This document shows positions 8,211-17,175 of a stretch of DNA of 61,930 bases, one piece after another. A program made the translations under genes and the position numbers. Every line of letters begins with the position of its first letter. Positions within the stretch are counted from its first letter, which is position 1. Source of the DNA: Oscillospiraceae bacterium (GTDB taxonomy: Bacteria > Bacillota > Clostridia > Oscillospirales > Ruminococcaceae). Under the pieces are notes generated by a model. That model saw only the letters and a list, made by a program, of their open reading frames with translations, was not told the origin of the DNA and searched no databases. Where the stretch lies: positions 1-61,930 of the forward strand of contig JAFTQJ010000037.1 in the NCBI GenBank assembly GCA_017462785.1, given 5' to 3'.

Positions 8211-9453
8211 CCTCTTCCTCCTTTCTGCTGTACATCCGGTGCATCCGTTCCACATCACGCCGGAATCTTGCTTCCTCTGTGGGTGAACCGGATATGGACA
8301 CGATCCGCCCGATGTACGTCTTGACCCAGTTCATGATCTCGTTCGGGTCAAAAACGGTCACTGTAAAGGTGTAGAGCTCCTCGCCCGTCCGTTCCACATG
8401 TCCGCAGCGTTTCTCACGTTCGAGCCGTTCGAGAATGTACGGCTCCTCTTCCATGTTGATCCGGACAGTCACACGCATGGTGTACTCCGAATTCCCCTTT
8501 TTGCGGTGTCCGAATGAAACACCGAAGCATTTTTCAGCATTCCGCCCGAGCATGTCGGCGTATTCTGCATAGTTTTCACAGGCTCCGGCATCCTCCGCCC
8601 TGCGGATGTAGTCGAGCCGGTAGGAATTCACCCTCCGGAAATCGGGTTGGTAGCAGATGAGGTACCGCCGTCCCGTCTGTGCGGAGGCGTAGATCTTCAG
8701 CGGAACAACGGTGCATGTGTGACCCATGCGTCTGCGTCCGAAGCAGTGGAGCGTGACCATCCGCTGTTCTTGAATGGCATCGGTGAGCTGGAGGAGCACC
8801 TGCGATTCGAGGGTATGCACGATATAAAGATGCTTCATGAGGAAGGCAGAGTTGTGCAGTCCGGCGGCACGCAGGAGAGTATGACCGGCAAAACCGAATT
8901 CCGGCAGGCAGGAAAAGAACTGCACCGCCTGTGCAAGTGCCGGTATTTCGGCAAAAAGAGATCGGGGCGTTTCGGGTGTGAGGCGGTAGAGGAGCATTTT
9001 CCCCTCACGCTCCGGCAGGAGAATGCCCTCGGCGGCATATTCACGCAGCTTACCACGGACGGTCTGTTCATCGAACACGGCACTATAGTCCGCTGCAAGC
9101 TGTTCGGTCAGGCTGCGGACGGAATGGGCGGTGCCGTCTGCAAGGAGGTCAAGCAGGAGGAAATGCAGGCGGATGTCATTGTCCGTGAAGCTGCGTGACT
9201 CCAGAGCACGATAGAGGGGATTTTCGGAGATACGGGAACTGTTGAGCGTGATGGCGACCTGCTTGCCACGGCTGGTGGTGTCATAGCGGAGATATTCCCC
9301 CAGCCAGCTTTCGACACGGCGTTTCTCGTCGTCATAGGAACGTGCACTCTTGCGGTCAAAGTCCCCTCTGACCTTGAAACCGTAGATAAAGAATTCCCGT
9401 ACATAATCACGGGTCCTGTCAAAATTTTTGATCAGCTCAGAAAACCCAGCCAT
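8194..9453 (-). CDS. WYL-domain HTH transcription regulator
   Basis: A 419-residue protein. The region around residues 90-170 (LADGTAHSVRSLTEQL... EYAAEGIL) looks like a winged HTH. It is followed by a WYL domain (VTLHCFGRRRMGHTCTVVPL, then GRRYLICYQPDFRRVNSYRLDYI) and a WCX-type C-terminal domain. The ATG at 9453 has AGGAGGG 6 nt upstream and a good promoter just above. No cas genes or other defence genes are adjacent, so a role in CRISPR control, known for some WYL proteins, has no support here. Confidence 0.8.
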   Translation of the reverse strand: MAGFSELIKNFDRTRDYVREFFIYGFKVRGDFDRKSARSYDDEKRRVESWLGEYLRYDTTSRGKQVAITLNSSRISENPLYRALESRSFTDNDIRLHFLLLDLLADGTAHSVRSLTEQLAADYSAVFDEQTVRGKLREYAAEGILLPEREGKMLLYRLTPETPRSLFAEIPALAQAVQFFSCLPEFGFAGHTLLRAAGLHNSAFLMKHLYIVHTLESQVLLQLTDAIQEQRMVTLHCFGRRRMGHTCTVVPLKIYASAQTGRRYLICYQPDFRRVNSYRLDYIRRAEDAGACENYAEYADMLGRNAEKCFGVSFGHRKKGNSEYTMRVTVRINMEEEPYILERLEREKRCGHVERTGEELYTFTVTVFDPNEIMNWVKTYIGRIVSISGSPTEEARFRRDVERMHRMYSRKEEEDGTVQ

Positions 9454-9487
9454 GCGATCCCTCCTCTGCAAATGCGGTTGTATAACC

Positions 9488-9516
9488 ATTATAATGCATT
9501 TCGGGGAAAAATGCAA
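9488..9516 (-). promoter_or_regulatory. Sigma-A promoter of the WYL pair
   Basis: On the minus strand TTGCAT (9511-9516), 17 nt, TATAAT (9488-9493). The same TTGCAT -35 is used by fhs and thiC. Confidence 0.75.
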
Positions 9517-9583
9517 GTTTTCGGAGGAATTTGATACTGAATCAGGATTTGAAGATTTTTTTTGAAAAAAATGAAAAAAAGGC

Positions 9584-9612
9584 TTGACAAAATAAAACAG
9601 GTGTGCTATAAT
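9584..9612 (+). promoter_or_regulatory. Promoter of tRNA-Trp
   Basis: TTGACA (9584-9589), 17 nt, TATAAT (9607-9612): perfect consensus, 30 bases before the tRNA. Confidence 0.9.
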
Positions 9613-9641
9613 ATATAAGTCGTCAGCAGTACGGCGTTAAT

Positions 9642-9715
9642 AGGGGCGTAGTTCAACGGTAGAATAGGAGTCTCCAAAACTTTTGACGAGGGTTCGATTC
9701 CTTCCGCCCCTGCCA
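9642..9715 (+). tRNA. tRNA-Trp (CCA)
   Basis: A full cloverleaf can be drawn: acceptor AGGGGCG/CGCCCCT, D arm GTTC/GAAT, anticodon loop CTCCAAA with anticodon CCA, T arm with TTCGATT, and an encoded 3' GCCA. It stands alone with its own promoter and terminator. Confidence 0.95.
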
Positions 9716-9743
9716 GCACAGCGTCAGCACCGTTAGACGCATT

Positions 9744-9778
9744 TGAAAGCTTCTCTTTTTAGAGAGGCTTTCTTTTTT
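9744..9778 (+). terminator. Terminator of tRNA-Trp
   Basis: GAAAGC..TCTC and GAGA.GGCTTTC form a stem followed by six T. Confidence 0.85.
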
Positions 9779-9831
9779 GCAGAATAGTGCGGCTTGCCGC
9801 CAGAGGCGGCTTAAGGGATTGCATGAAACAG

Positions 9832-9856
9832 GATTTGAACGCAAAGCGTTCAAATC
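9832..9856. repeat. Perfect 11-bp inverted repeat
   Basis: GATTTGAACGC, loop AAA, GCGTTCAAATC, between tRNA-Trp and the acyltransferase gene. There is no T run. The rest of 9779-9938 holds no gene that I can support. Confidence 0.6.
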
Positions 9857-9938
9857 GGCGGATGACGCAGTCAGCCGCCCCCCAAAAAACAATTGTCTGT
9901 TAGGTTCTTGGGGGATCAGCATGAAAGGGGGAATTCCA

Positions 9939-11036
9939 ATGGCTCAATCACGCAACTTAGGAATAGATATGCTCCGCATAGTGTCAATGATCATGGTTGT
10001 CATGCTCCACGTCCTTGGACAAGGCGGTATCCTTGAAACTGTGAAACCGTTCTCCTGCAATTATCTGATTGCCAACTTTTTTGAAACGCTCTCCTATGGT
10101 GCAGTGGACTGTTTTGCAATCATTTCAGGCTATGTAGGCGTTGACAGTAAATTCAGATACTCAAATATAGTCACTTTATGGAGAAAGGTCTTTTTTTATA
10201 CAATCACGATCGCCGGCGTATCGATTCTGGTCAACCCTCATAACGTCAGCATCAATCTCATAAATCAAGCAATTTTTCCTGTCCTCACATCTCATTATTG
10301 GTATTTTACAGCTTATTTTGGGTTGTTCTTTTTTATCCCATTCATTAACAGGTTCGTCAACTCACTTAACAAAAAAGAAATGGATCAATGCACGGTCGCT
10401 GTTTTGCTGTTCTTTTCTCTGATCCCGACTGTTTCCAACCACTCGCTTTTTTATATCAATGGGTACTCCATCATTTGGTTAGCGATTTGTTATTATATCG
10501 GGGCGTATATCAAAAAACGCAGCCTCGTTCACCTGCTGTCCAACAAAAAATCGCTCATGTGCCTCGTCTTTTGGGGATGCATTGCACTCACATATTTTTC
10601 TGTTTTATTGAACGATTTTATTTATCCGCAGACATCATGGTCAACGGAAGATACATATCTGAACTACACTTCACCGACCGTTCTTATTTCTTCAATCATT
10701 ATCGTATTGTATTTTGCGAATCTGCACCTGCATGAACATACTGCAAAAATCGTCAAAACACTCTCCCCTCTCGCCTTCAACGTCTACATCATACACTGCA
10801 ACGTTGTTGTGTGGAATTTGCTTTCGAAGCGTTTTGCAGCATATGCGAATATCTCACCCGTATTATTTGTATTATTCTTAATCCTATCCGTTTCTGGAAT
10901 TTATGCAGTGTGTTCCGCCATTGACCTGATAAGAGAAGCAATTGAAAGAAAGCTTGATCTGAAGCATAAAATTGATCATGCAGTTGAAAACAAGCTGTTG
11001 CTTATAAAGGATTACATGAAACAAAGGATGACTTAA
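9939..11036 (+). CDS. Acyltransferase family 3 membrane protein
   Basis: A 365-residue multi-pass membrane protein of the acyltransferase-3 (OafA/WecH-like) family, which O-acylates surface sugars or lipids. The N-terminal RNLGIDMLRIVSMIMVVMLH pattern carries the family Arg and His, followed by roughly ten hydrophobic helices. The C-terminal tail is charged. The start at 9939 has AAAGGGGG upstream; an in-frame ATG at 9921 is also possible. The gene is clearly more AT-rich than its neighbours and lies directly downstream of a tRNA, which suggests acquisition. No glycan operon surrounds it, so the acceptor is unknown. Confidence 0.85.
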   Translation: MAQSRNLGIDMLRIVSMIMVVMLHVLGQGGILETVKPFSCNYLIANFFETLSYGAVDCFAIISGYVGVDSKFRYSNIVTLWRKVFFYTITIAGVSILVNPHNVSINLINQAIFPVLTSHYWYFTAYFGLFFFIPFINRFVNSLNKKEMDQCTVAVLLFFSLIPTVSNHSLFYINGYSIIWLAICYYIGAYIKKRSLVHLLSNKKSLMCLVFWGCIALTYFSVLLNDFIYPQTSWSTEDTYLNYTSPTVLISSIIIVLYFANLHLHEHTAKIVKTLSPLAFNVYIIHCNVVVWNLLSKRFAAYANISPVLFVLFLILSVSGIYAVCSAIDLIREAIERKLDLKHKIDHAVENKLLLIKDYMKQRMT

Positions 11037-11159
11037 TACCGGAGCCTCTGCTGCACAGTCACAGTCCAATGGAAACAGCACCCCCGGAAGCGGTACATTG
11101 CAGAATCAACCATTGCCCATACGTTTTCTGCTGTTTGGCTTTTGATGCTGCCGAACGGC

Positions 11160-11957
11160 TTAACGGGGAATGGTATGCTCCAGACCAAACCCATGATGCA
11201 GCGGTCCGCTGCCCTTTCCCAAGTCCAGCATCGCTGCAAGTGCACCTGAAATATAGTCCTTTGCAAGCCGGACGGCGGTTTGCAGATCGTGCCCCTTTGC
11301 AAGGTTCGCAGCAATCGCCGAGGACAGCGTGCAGCCCGTGCCGTGTGTGTTCGGGTTGTCGATCCGCATGCCCTCAAACCATGTGACCCCGCTTTTTTCA
11401 AGGAGCAGGTCATCGGCATCATGGATGCTGTGACCGCCTTTGAGCAATACCGCACAGCCGCAGGCTTCATGGATACAGCCTGCGGCTTTTTCCATGTCCG
11501 TTCGGGTCATGATCTGCATGCCCGATAAAACCTCCGCTTCGGGGATGTTCGGTGTCACAACCTTGGCAAGCGGCAGGAGCTTGTCTTTCAGCACTGCCGC
11601 CGCCCGTTCGGAGATCAGCCTTGCACCGCTTGTAGCGATCATCACGGGGTCAGCCACGATCCTTTCCGCCCGGTAAAAGCGGAGCCGTTCTGCGATCACT
11701 TCGATCAGCTCCGCATTTGCCGTCATCCCGATCTTGACCGCATCGGGGAAAATATCCGTGAAAACGGCATCGAGCTGTTTTTCCAGAAATTCAGGAGAAA
11801 CCTCCGCAACTGCCGCCACGCCCACGGTGTTCTGTGCGGTGAGAGCTGTGATGGCACTCATCCCGTACACGCCGTTTGCAAGCATGGTTTTCAGATCCGC
11901 CTGAATCCCTGCACCGCCGCTGGAGTCGCTGCCTGCGATCGTGAGGGCAGTTCTCAT
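11160..11957 (-). CDS. thiD: Hydroxymethylpyrimidine/phosphomethylpyrimidine kinase
   Basis: ThiD phosphorylates HMP and then HMP-phosphate to HMP pyrophosphate for thiamine synthesis. It is a ribokinase-fold protein of 265 residues with the N-terminal TIAGSDSSGGAGIQADLK and C-terminal NTHGTGCTLSSAIAANLAKG motifs. The start ATG overlaps the thiE stop codon as ATGA. It is the last gene of the thi operon. The 123 bases between it and the acyltransferase show no gene and no clear T-tailed hairpin. Confidence 0.95.
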   Translation of the reverse strand: MRTALTIAGSDSSGGAGIQADLKTMLANGVYGMSAITALTAQNTVGVAAVAEVSPEFLEKQLDAVFTDIFPDAVKIGMTANAELIEVIAERLRFYRAERIVADPVMIATSGARLISERAAAVLKDKLLPLAKVVTPNIPEAEVLSGMQIMTRTDMEKAAGCIHEACGCAVLLKGGHSIHDADDLLLEKSGVTWFEGMRIDNPNTHGTGCTLSSAIAANLAKGHDLQTAVRLAKDYISGALAAMLDLGKGSGPLHHGFGLEHTIPR

Positions 11958-12589
11958 TCTCCCATCATGCATAAAAATGCCTCCTTCAGCTCCCCTGCGG
12001 CTCTGCATGGGTCGTCCGCTTTCATGATCGCCGAAACTGCACAGATGCCGGCGATGCCGCTGCCTTTCAAAACGTGGATGTTCTCCCTGTTCAGTCCGCC
12101 GATGGCGTTGACGCTGATCGGGACTGCCCTGACGATCTCTTTGAGCGTGTCCACGGAGGTCAGGACGGTTTTCACCTTTGTCGTGGTCGGAAAGATCGCC
12201 CCCACGCCGAGGTAGTCCGCCCCCTGTTCATATGCCTCCAACGCCTGCGGGACGGTCTTTGCCGTTGCACCGACGATCTTCCGTTCACCCATCAGCTTTC
12301 TGGCAATATGCACGGGCATATCCGACTGCCCGACATGCACCCCCTCCGCACCGGCGGCAAGTGCCACATCCACCCTGTCGTCAATGATAAGCGGAATACC
12401 AAAGCCCTGTGTGATCGTATGCACCTTTTCTGCAAGTGCAAGGTATTCCCTCGTGGTTCGCTCCTTTTCACGCAGCTGGACGAGCGTCACGCCGCCCCTG
12501 CATGCCGCTTCGACACGGCGGAGGAATGCTTCCTCTGTGCAGTTCGTGCTGTCGGTGATGAAATACATCGTTGTATCAAGCTTTTTCAT
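11954..12589 (-). CDS. thiE: Thiamine-phosphate synthase
   Basis: ThiE couples HMP-PP with hydroxyethylthiazole phosphate to give thiamine phosphate. The 211-residue TIM barrel shows VQLREKE, LIIDDRVDVA, GVHVGQSDMP, GATAKT and GAIFPTTTK, all family motifs. The start (MKKLDTTMYF) follows TGAGGTGCAT, in which the thiH stop codon is part of the ribosome binding site. It is coupled to thiD downstream by a 4-base overlap. Confidence 0.95.
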   Translation of the reverse strand: MKKLDTTMYFITDSTNCTEEAFLRRVEAACRGGVTLVQLREKERTTREYLALAEKVHTITQGFGIPLIIDDRVDVALAAGAEGVHVGQSDMPVHIARKLMGERKIVGATAKTVPQALEAYEQGADYLGVGAIFPTTTKVKTVLTSVDTLKEIVRAVPISVNAIGGLNRENIHVLKGSGIAGICAVSAIMKADDPCRAAGELKEAFLCMMGE

Positions 12590-12596
12590 ATGCACC

Positions 12597-13850
12597 TCAC
12601 AAATAGATATAATCATTCAGTACCGGCTGCAAGCCCTCGCCGGCAATGTCCCTGTACATCACATCGAGGGAACGTGCATCGCTGATCTCAAACTGCTCGT
12701 CGCCCTCTGCTCCATCGGATGCTTTGCCGCTGTACTTGCTTTCGTGGTCGCCGATTCCGGTGGATACGCCTGCGGAAACCTTTGTGGCGGCGATCTTCAC
12801 GATGCCATTGCGGAAAGACGCACTCTCTCTGGAGGAAACCGTAATTCCCACAAAGGGCAGGAAGATGCGGTAGGCACAAATGATCTGGCAGAGCTGTGTT
12901 TCATGCACATCAAGGGGGTCGATTTTGTTGTTATTGATGATGGGGCGAAGTCTTGGGCAGGACAGGGACATTTCAGCATGGGGGTATTTTCTTTGCAGGA
13001 AATACACATGCAGTGCACTTGCCAGTGCATCCTTCCGGAAGTCGGAAAGCCCCAGCAATGCAGAACAGGCAACGCCCCTCATGCCGCCCATCAGGGCACG
13101 TTCCTGTGCATCAAAGCGATACGGGTACACACGTTTGTGCCCGAGCAGATGCAGCTCCGAATAGCGGCGGCTGTCGTAGGTTTCCTGAAATACAGTCACA
13201 TAATCCGCACCGCGTTCATGCAGATATTGGTATTCCTCAACATTCACAGGATAGATCTCCAGCCCGACCATGCGGAAATACTTCCTTGCCAATTGACATG
13301 CTTCTCCGATGTATGCGATATTGCTCTGACTGCGGCTTTCCCCAGTCAGAATGAGGATCTCTTCCATGCCGCTGTCGGAAATGATCCGCATTTCACGTTC
13401 GATCTGCTCCATGTTCAGCTTCATGCGGCTGATGTCGTTGTAGCAGTTGAATCCGCAGTACACGCAGTAATTCTCGCAGTAATTGGCAATATACAGCGGT
13501 GTGAACAGGTACACAGTATTGCCGAAATGCTTCAGTGTTTCCAGCCTTGCCCGCTGTGCGATCTGCTCCAGAAACGGCTCCGCTGCCGGAGATAACAATG
13601 CTTTCAGATCCTCAACGGTACAGGTGTCATGTTCAAGTGCCGCTTTTACATCTCTGGCGGTGTAGCGTGAGGGGTCGTAGCTGTTCATTTCAGAGAGCAC
13701 CTTTTCCATAATATCGGACTTGATTTGCTCCATGCCGTCCATATATGCCATGTGGTCCGTGCGGCTTGCCGGATCGGTTTCAAGGCTGTGCTTCTTTGCA
13801 AGGGCGGCGGATGAGAGATGCTTTCCGTCCACAAAAAATCTGTTGTCCAT
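12597..13850 (-). CDS. thiH: 2-iminoacetate synthase (tyrosine lyase)
   Basis: ThiH is a radical SAM enzyme that cleaves tyrosine to dehydroglycine and p-cresol, supplying the glycine imine for the thiazole ring in anaerobes. The 417-residue product carries the CENYCVYC cluster motif (CX3CX2C) and the GGE-like segment LTGESRSQ. The ATG at 13850 follows TGAGGTGTGTG, where the TGA is the thiG stop. The presence of ThiH rather than ThiO fits an obligate anaerobe. Confidence 0.95.
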   Translation of the reverse strand: MDNRFFVDGKHLSSAALAKKHSLETDPASRTDHMAYMDGMEQIKSDIMEKVLSEMNSYDPSRYTARDVKAALEHDTCTVEDLKALLSPAAEPFLEQIAQRARLETLKHFGNTVYLFTPLYIANYCENYCVYCGFNCYNDISRMKLNMEQIEREMRIISDSGMEEILILTGESRSQSNIAYIGEACQLARKYFRMVGLEIYPVNVEEYQYLHERGADYVTVFQETYDSRRYSELHLLGHKRVYPYRFDAQERALMGGMRGVACSALLGLSDFRKDALASALHVYFLQRKYPHAEMSLSCPRLRPIINNNKIDPLDVHETQLCQIICAYRIFLPFVGITVSSRESASFRNGIVKIAATKVSAGVSTGIGDHESKYSGKASDGAEGDEQFEISDARSLDVMYRDIAGEGLQPVLNDYIYL

Positions 13851-13858
13851 CACACACC

Positions 13859-14626
13859 TCAATCCCTCAAAAAACCTGTCAGCGGATCGGATGCACTTGC
13901 ACCACGGGTCAGCACTCTGCCCAGTCCGGAAAGATATGCCTTTCGTCCGGCTTCAATTGCCTGCCGGAATGCCGCCGCCATCAGCGGCAGATCGCCTGCG
14001 GTTGCAAGGGCGGTATTCGCCATGATCGCCGCTGCACCCATTTCCATTGCTTCGCAAGCCTGCGATGGCTTTCCGATGCCGGCATCGACGATCACGGGCA
14101 GATCAATTTCATCCACCAGAATCTGGATGAACTCCTTCGCCGCAAGCCCTTTATTCGACCCGATCGGAGCCGCAAGGGGCATGACCGCCGCCGCACCGCA
14201 ATTCACCAGATCACGGGCTGCATTCAGATCGGGGAACATGTACGGGAGAACGATAAAGCCCTCTTTTGCGAGGACTTCCGTTGCTCGGATCGTTTCGCTG
14301 TTATCGGGCAGGAGGTATTTGGTATCACGCATGATCTCAATTTTCACGAAATCACCGCAGCCAAGCTCTCTTGCAAGCCTTGCAATGCGGACAGCCTCCT
14401 CTGCTGTTCTTGCACCGGAGGTGTTCGGCAGAAGCGTCACACCCTCGGGAATGTAGTCCAGAATATTTTCCTGTTCTGCGGTATTGGCACGGCGGACGGC
14501 AAGCGTAATAATCTCTGCACCTGCGTCACGAACAGCGGCTTCGATCAAGTTCAGGGAATACTTTCCCGATCCGAGAATAAAGCGTGAATGGAATTCACGT
14601 CCGCCTAAAATGAGCTGATCTTTCAT
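13859..14626 (-). CDS. thiG: Thiazole synthase
   Basis: ThiG builds the thiazole phosphate from deoxyxylulose phosphate, dehydroglycine and ThiS thiocarboxylate. The 255-residue TIM barrel has [22 protein letters not shown], the [14 protein letters not shown] segment with the Schiff-base lysine, and [14 protein letters not shown]. The ATG at 14626 has AAAGGA 8 nt upstream. It is flanked by thiF and thiH. Confidence 0.95.
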   Translation of the reverse strand: MKDQLILGGREFHSRFILGSGKYSLNLIEAAVRDAGAEIITLAVRRANTAEQENILDYIPEGVTLLPNTSGARTAEEAVRIARLARELGCGDFVKIEIMRDTKYLLPDNSETIRATEVLAKEGFIVLPYMFPDLNAARDLVNCGAAAVMPLAAPIGSNKGLAAKEFIQILVDEIDLPVIVDAGIGKPSQACEAMEMGAAAIMANTALATAGDLPLMAAAFRQAIEAGRKAYLSGLGRVLTRGASASDPLTGFLRD

Positions 14627-14640
14627 ATGCAAAATCCTTT

Positions 14641-15267
14641 CTATACTTCCAGTTTCCCTGCAATGATCCGCAGGGCTGTGTTTGCCTGATGTGCGGCACA
14701 GAGCATGACACGGGGGGCAAAAAGTGTACCGCTGTCTTTGATGTCACTCGTTCCGTCACCGCAAAGATACAGCCGTTTTCCGAGCTTTCTTGCAGTGATC
14801 GTGTTGCCTGTGTACAAGCCCGACATTCCCGATGCCGCAATGATATACATTTCGGGGTAATGCTCCGCTGCTCCGTTGACGAGCATCGCCTTGCATTCGG
14901 CATCATCAAAGCACTCACAGACAATGCCGCAGCCGGCGATCAGATGCAGATTTCCCTCCGTCAGTCTTACCCTATGCATGATGAGATTGCAGTAAGGGGC
15001 GATCTCTGCAAGCGTCTGCTGCATTGCCTCGGTCTTGTACATACCGAGCTGGGAGATCCCATACTGCTGGCGGTGGAGATTGGACAGCTCCACCCTGTCG
15101 AAATCAATGAGATGCAGTGTCCCCACGCCTGCCCTTGCAAGTGCAATTGCCACATGTGAGCCAAGTCCCCCCAAACCACAGACCGCTACGGATGCCGCAG
15201 CGAAGCGTTCCTGCAATGCTCTTCCATGCCGCTGTGCAAGTGCAGCATGCCATTCCTGCTCCGTCAT
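14641..15267 (-). CDS. thiF: Sulfur-carrier adenylyltransferase ThiF (family 2)
   Basis: This is an E1-like enzyme that adenylates the C-terminal glycine of ThiS. The 208-residue product has the nucleotide-binding [10 protein letters not shown] motif, the [15 protein letters not shown] segment and the [14 protein letters not shown] region. It is shorter than E. coli ThiF and lacks its clear zinc-binding cysteine pairs, which fits the compact family-2 form of clostridia. The ATG lies one base after the thiS stop (TGATATG). Confidence 0.92.
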   Translation of the reverse strand: MTEQEWHAALAQRHGRALQERFAAASVAVCGLGGLGSHVAIALARAGVGTLHLIDFDRVELSNLHRQQYGISQLGMYKTEAMQQTLAEIAPYCNLIMHRVRLTEGNLHLIAGCGIVCECFDDAECKAMLVNGAAEHYPEMYIIAASGMSGLYTGNTITARKLGKRLYLCGDGTSDIKDSGTLFAPRVMLCAAHQANTALRIIAGKLEV

Positions 15268-15268
15268 A

Positions 15269-15466
15269 TCAGCCGCCCCCCACAAAGCTTACGATCTCAA
15301 TGCTGTCACCGTCTTGCAGTGCTGTGCTCTCATACTGCGATTTTGGCAGAATATCGCCGTTCATCTCGACTGCAACACGCTTGGGGTCATAGCCGGTATC
15401 CGTCAGATACTGCATGACTGTTTTTTTCTCCGCATCCGGAATGCTTTCTCCGTTGATCTTTATCAT
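15269..15466 (-). CDS. thiS: Sulfur carrier protein ThiS
   Basis: A 65-residue ubiquitin-fold sulfur carrier whose C-terminal glycine is thiocarboxylated. It begins MIKINGESIP, contains the conserved VAVEMNGDILPKSQY segment, and ends VSFVGGG. The start is set by TGAGGTGTGTG directly upstream, in which the TGA is the thiC stop. It is followed immediately by its partner thiF. Confidence 0.95.
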   Translation of the reverse strand: MIKINGESIPDAEKKTVMQYLTDTGYDPKRVAVEMNGDILPKSQYESTALQDGDSIEIVSFVGGG

Positions 15467-15474
15467 CACACACC

Positions 15475-16773
15475 TCACAGAATATCAATATACTCGCCCT
15501 CAAGAGCCTTGTTCATGCTCCTGACTGCACAGAATTTGCCGCACATCGAACAGCTTTCCTCGATCTCCGGCTTTCTGCTGTCACGGATGCTTCGGGCAGT
15601 TTCGGGGTCAATGGCACATTCCCACTGTGCATCCCAGTCAAATGTCCTGCGTGCGTCCGCCATCCGGTCATCCACATCCCTTGCATGGGGAATGTGCTTT
15701 GCAATATCAGCGGCATGTGCGGCGATTTTCGACGCAATGATGCCCTGTTTCACATCCTCCACATTCGGGAGTGCAAGGTGTTCCGCAGGGGTCACATAGC
15801 AGAGGAATGCCGCACCCGATGCCGCAGCAGCTGCACCGCCGATGGCGGAAGTGATATGGTCATAGCCGGGGGCAATGTCCGTCACAAGAGGTCCGAGCAC
15901 ATAGAACGGTGCACCCATACAGATGGTCTGCTGAAGCTTCATATTCGCTTCGATCTGATCAAGGGGCATGTGTCCCGGTCCTTCGATCATCACCTGTACA
16001 TCCTTTTCCCATGCCCTTTTGGTAAGCTCACCCAGCCGCACCAGCTCCTCGATCTGGCACACATCGCTCGCATCGGCAAGGCATCCCGGACGGCAGGCAT
16101 CGCCGAGGGAAACGGTCACATCGTATTCACGGCAGATTTCCAGAATCTCGTCATAGTACTCATAGAACGGGTTCTCATTTCCCGTCATGCTCATCCATGC
16201 AAATACCAGAGAACCGCCACGGGACACGATGTTCATTTTCCGCTTGTGCTGCCGGATCTGTTCGATGGTCTTACGGGTAATGCCGCAGTGGAGCGTCACA
16301 AAATCCACGCCGTCCTCCGCATGCAGCCTTACCACATCAATGAAATCCTTTGCGGTGAGGGAGGCAAGATCACGCTGGTAGTGGATCACGCTGTCATAAA
16401 CCGGAACCGTACCGATCATAGCAGGGCATTCTGCCACGAGCTTCCGGCGGAACGGCTGTGTATTGCCGTGGGAAGAGAGATCCATGATGGCTTCCGCACC
16501 CATATGTACCGCCGCCATGACCTTTTGCATTTCAATGTCATAGTCCTTGCAGTCACGGGACACACCGAGGTTGACATTGATTTTCGTGCGGAGCATCGAA
16601 CCGACACCGTTCGGATCGAGTGCTGTGTGGAGCCGGTTTGCACAGATCACCGCACTCCCCTTTGCCACAAGCTCCCTGATCTCCTCCGCTGTGCGGTATT
16701 CCTTTTCTGCCACCACCCGCATTTCCTTGGTGATGATGCCCTTTCTTGCCGCTTCCATTTGTGTTTTGTACAT
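15475..16773 (-). CDS. thiC: Phosphomethylpyrimidine synthase
   Basis: ThiC is a radical SAM-type enzyme that rearranges aminoimidazole ribotide to HMP phosphate. The 432-residue product shows the conserved [30 protein letters not shown] and [14 protein letters not shown] motifs. The C-terminal iron-sulfur motif reads CSMCGKFC, with CX2CX3C spacing rather than the CX2CX4C of E. coli ThiC. The start at 16773 follows GGAGGAG; a Met five codons earlier lacks a ribosome binding site. It is the first gene of the thi operon, under TPP riboswitch control. Confidence 0.95.
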   Translation of the reverse strand: MYKTQMEAARKGIITKEMRVVAEKEYRTAEEIRELVAKGSAVICANRLHTALDPNGVGSMLRTKINVNLGVSRDCKDYDIEMQKVMAAVHMGAEAIMDLSSHGNTQPFRRKLVAECPAMIGTVPVYDSVIHYQRDLASLTAKDFIDVVRLHAEDGVDFVTLHCGITRKTIEQIRQHKRKMNIVSRGGSLVFAWMSMTGNENPFYEYYDEILEICREYDVTVSLGDACRPGCLADASDVCQIEELVRLGELTKRAWEKDVQVMIEGPGHMPLDQIEANMKLQQTICMGAPFYVLGPLVTDIAPGYDHITSAIGGAAAAASGAAFLCYVTPAEHLALPNVEDVKQGIIASKIAAHAADIAKHIPHARDVDDRMADARRTFDWDAQWECAIDPETARSIRDSRKPEIEESCSMCGKFCAVRSMNKALEGEYIDIL

Positions 16774-16806
16774 TGCATTCTCCTCCATACAGTATTTTCA
16801 ACGGAC

Positions 16807-16839
16807 AAAAAAAGGAAGCTACCGATTTCGATAGCTTCC
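16807..16839 (-). terminator. Second terminator in the thiC leader
   Basis: On the minus strand GGAAGCTA and TAGCTTCC form a stem followed by seven T. It sits between the riboswitch terminator and thiC, so thiC transcription must pass two terminators. Confidence 0.8.
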
Positions 16840-16849
16840 GAATACGCAT

Positions 16850-16880
16850 AAAAAATGCACCGACGTGCAAGCGTCAGTGC
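16850..16880 (-). terminator. Riboswitch-proximal terminator in the thiC leader
   Basis: GCACTGACG and CGTCGGTGC form a 9-bp stem followed by ATTTTTT on the minus strand, 7 nt after the TPP aptamer. It is the expected expression platform. Confidence 0.85.
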
Positions 16881-16887
16881 TTTACAG

Positions 16888-16970
16888 TCGTCCCTACGTT
16901 GGCATTATCCAAATCAGGTAAACGGTCGAGGGTCACACCCTCCTCTCAGCCTGTGATACAAGCTCCCGTG
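16888..16970 (-). ncRNA. TPP riboswitch (THI element)
   Basis: On the minus strand the conserved pieces occur in order: GGGAGCTT, CAGGCTGAGAGGAGGG, GACCCTCGACCG, TTTACCTGATTTGGATAATG and CCAACGTAGGGA. This is the thi-box consensus. It lies between a promoter and the thiC operon and is followed by two intrinsic terminators, which indicates transcription attenuation by thiamine pyrophosphate. Confidence 0.95.
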
Positions 16971-17029
16971 TTCATATTTACTTTGAACTCTGCCGCAATG
17001 CGGCATTCCGTCCGTCGAATTGTGTCTTT

Positions 17030-17058
17030 ATTATACACCATTTGCAGAAAAAATGCAA
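17030..17058 (-). promoter_or_regulatory. Promoter of the thi operon
   Basis: TTGCAT (17053-17058), 17 nt, TATAAT (17030-17035) on the minus strand, about 55 nt above the TPP aptamer. Confidence 0.8.
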
Positions 17059-17135
17059 GGGGTATTTGAAAATTTTTTGCTTTCTTTGGAAAACAGCTCT
17101 TCATTGCGATGCCGTCCCCCATAACGGCAGGCTCT

Positions 17136-17167
17136 AAAAGGACGATGCTTCACGAAAAGCATCGTCC
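17136..17167 (-). terminator. Terminator of aspartate kinase
   Basis: GGACGATGCTT and AAGCATCGTCC form an 11-bp stem followed by TTTT on the minus strand, just after the lysC stop codon. Confidence 0.85.
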
Positions 17168-17175
17168 CTGTTGAT

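Noticed and set aside
7236-9453. CRISPR-Cas link suggested by the WYL proteins
   Set aside because: No repeat-spacer array or cas gene is visible anywhere in the window.
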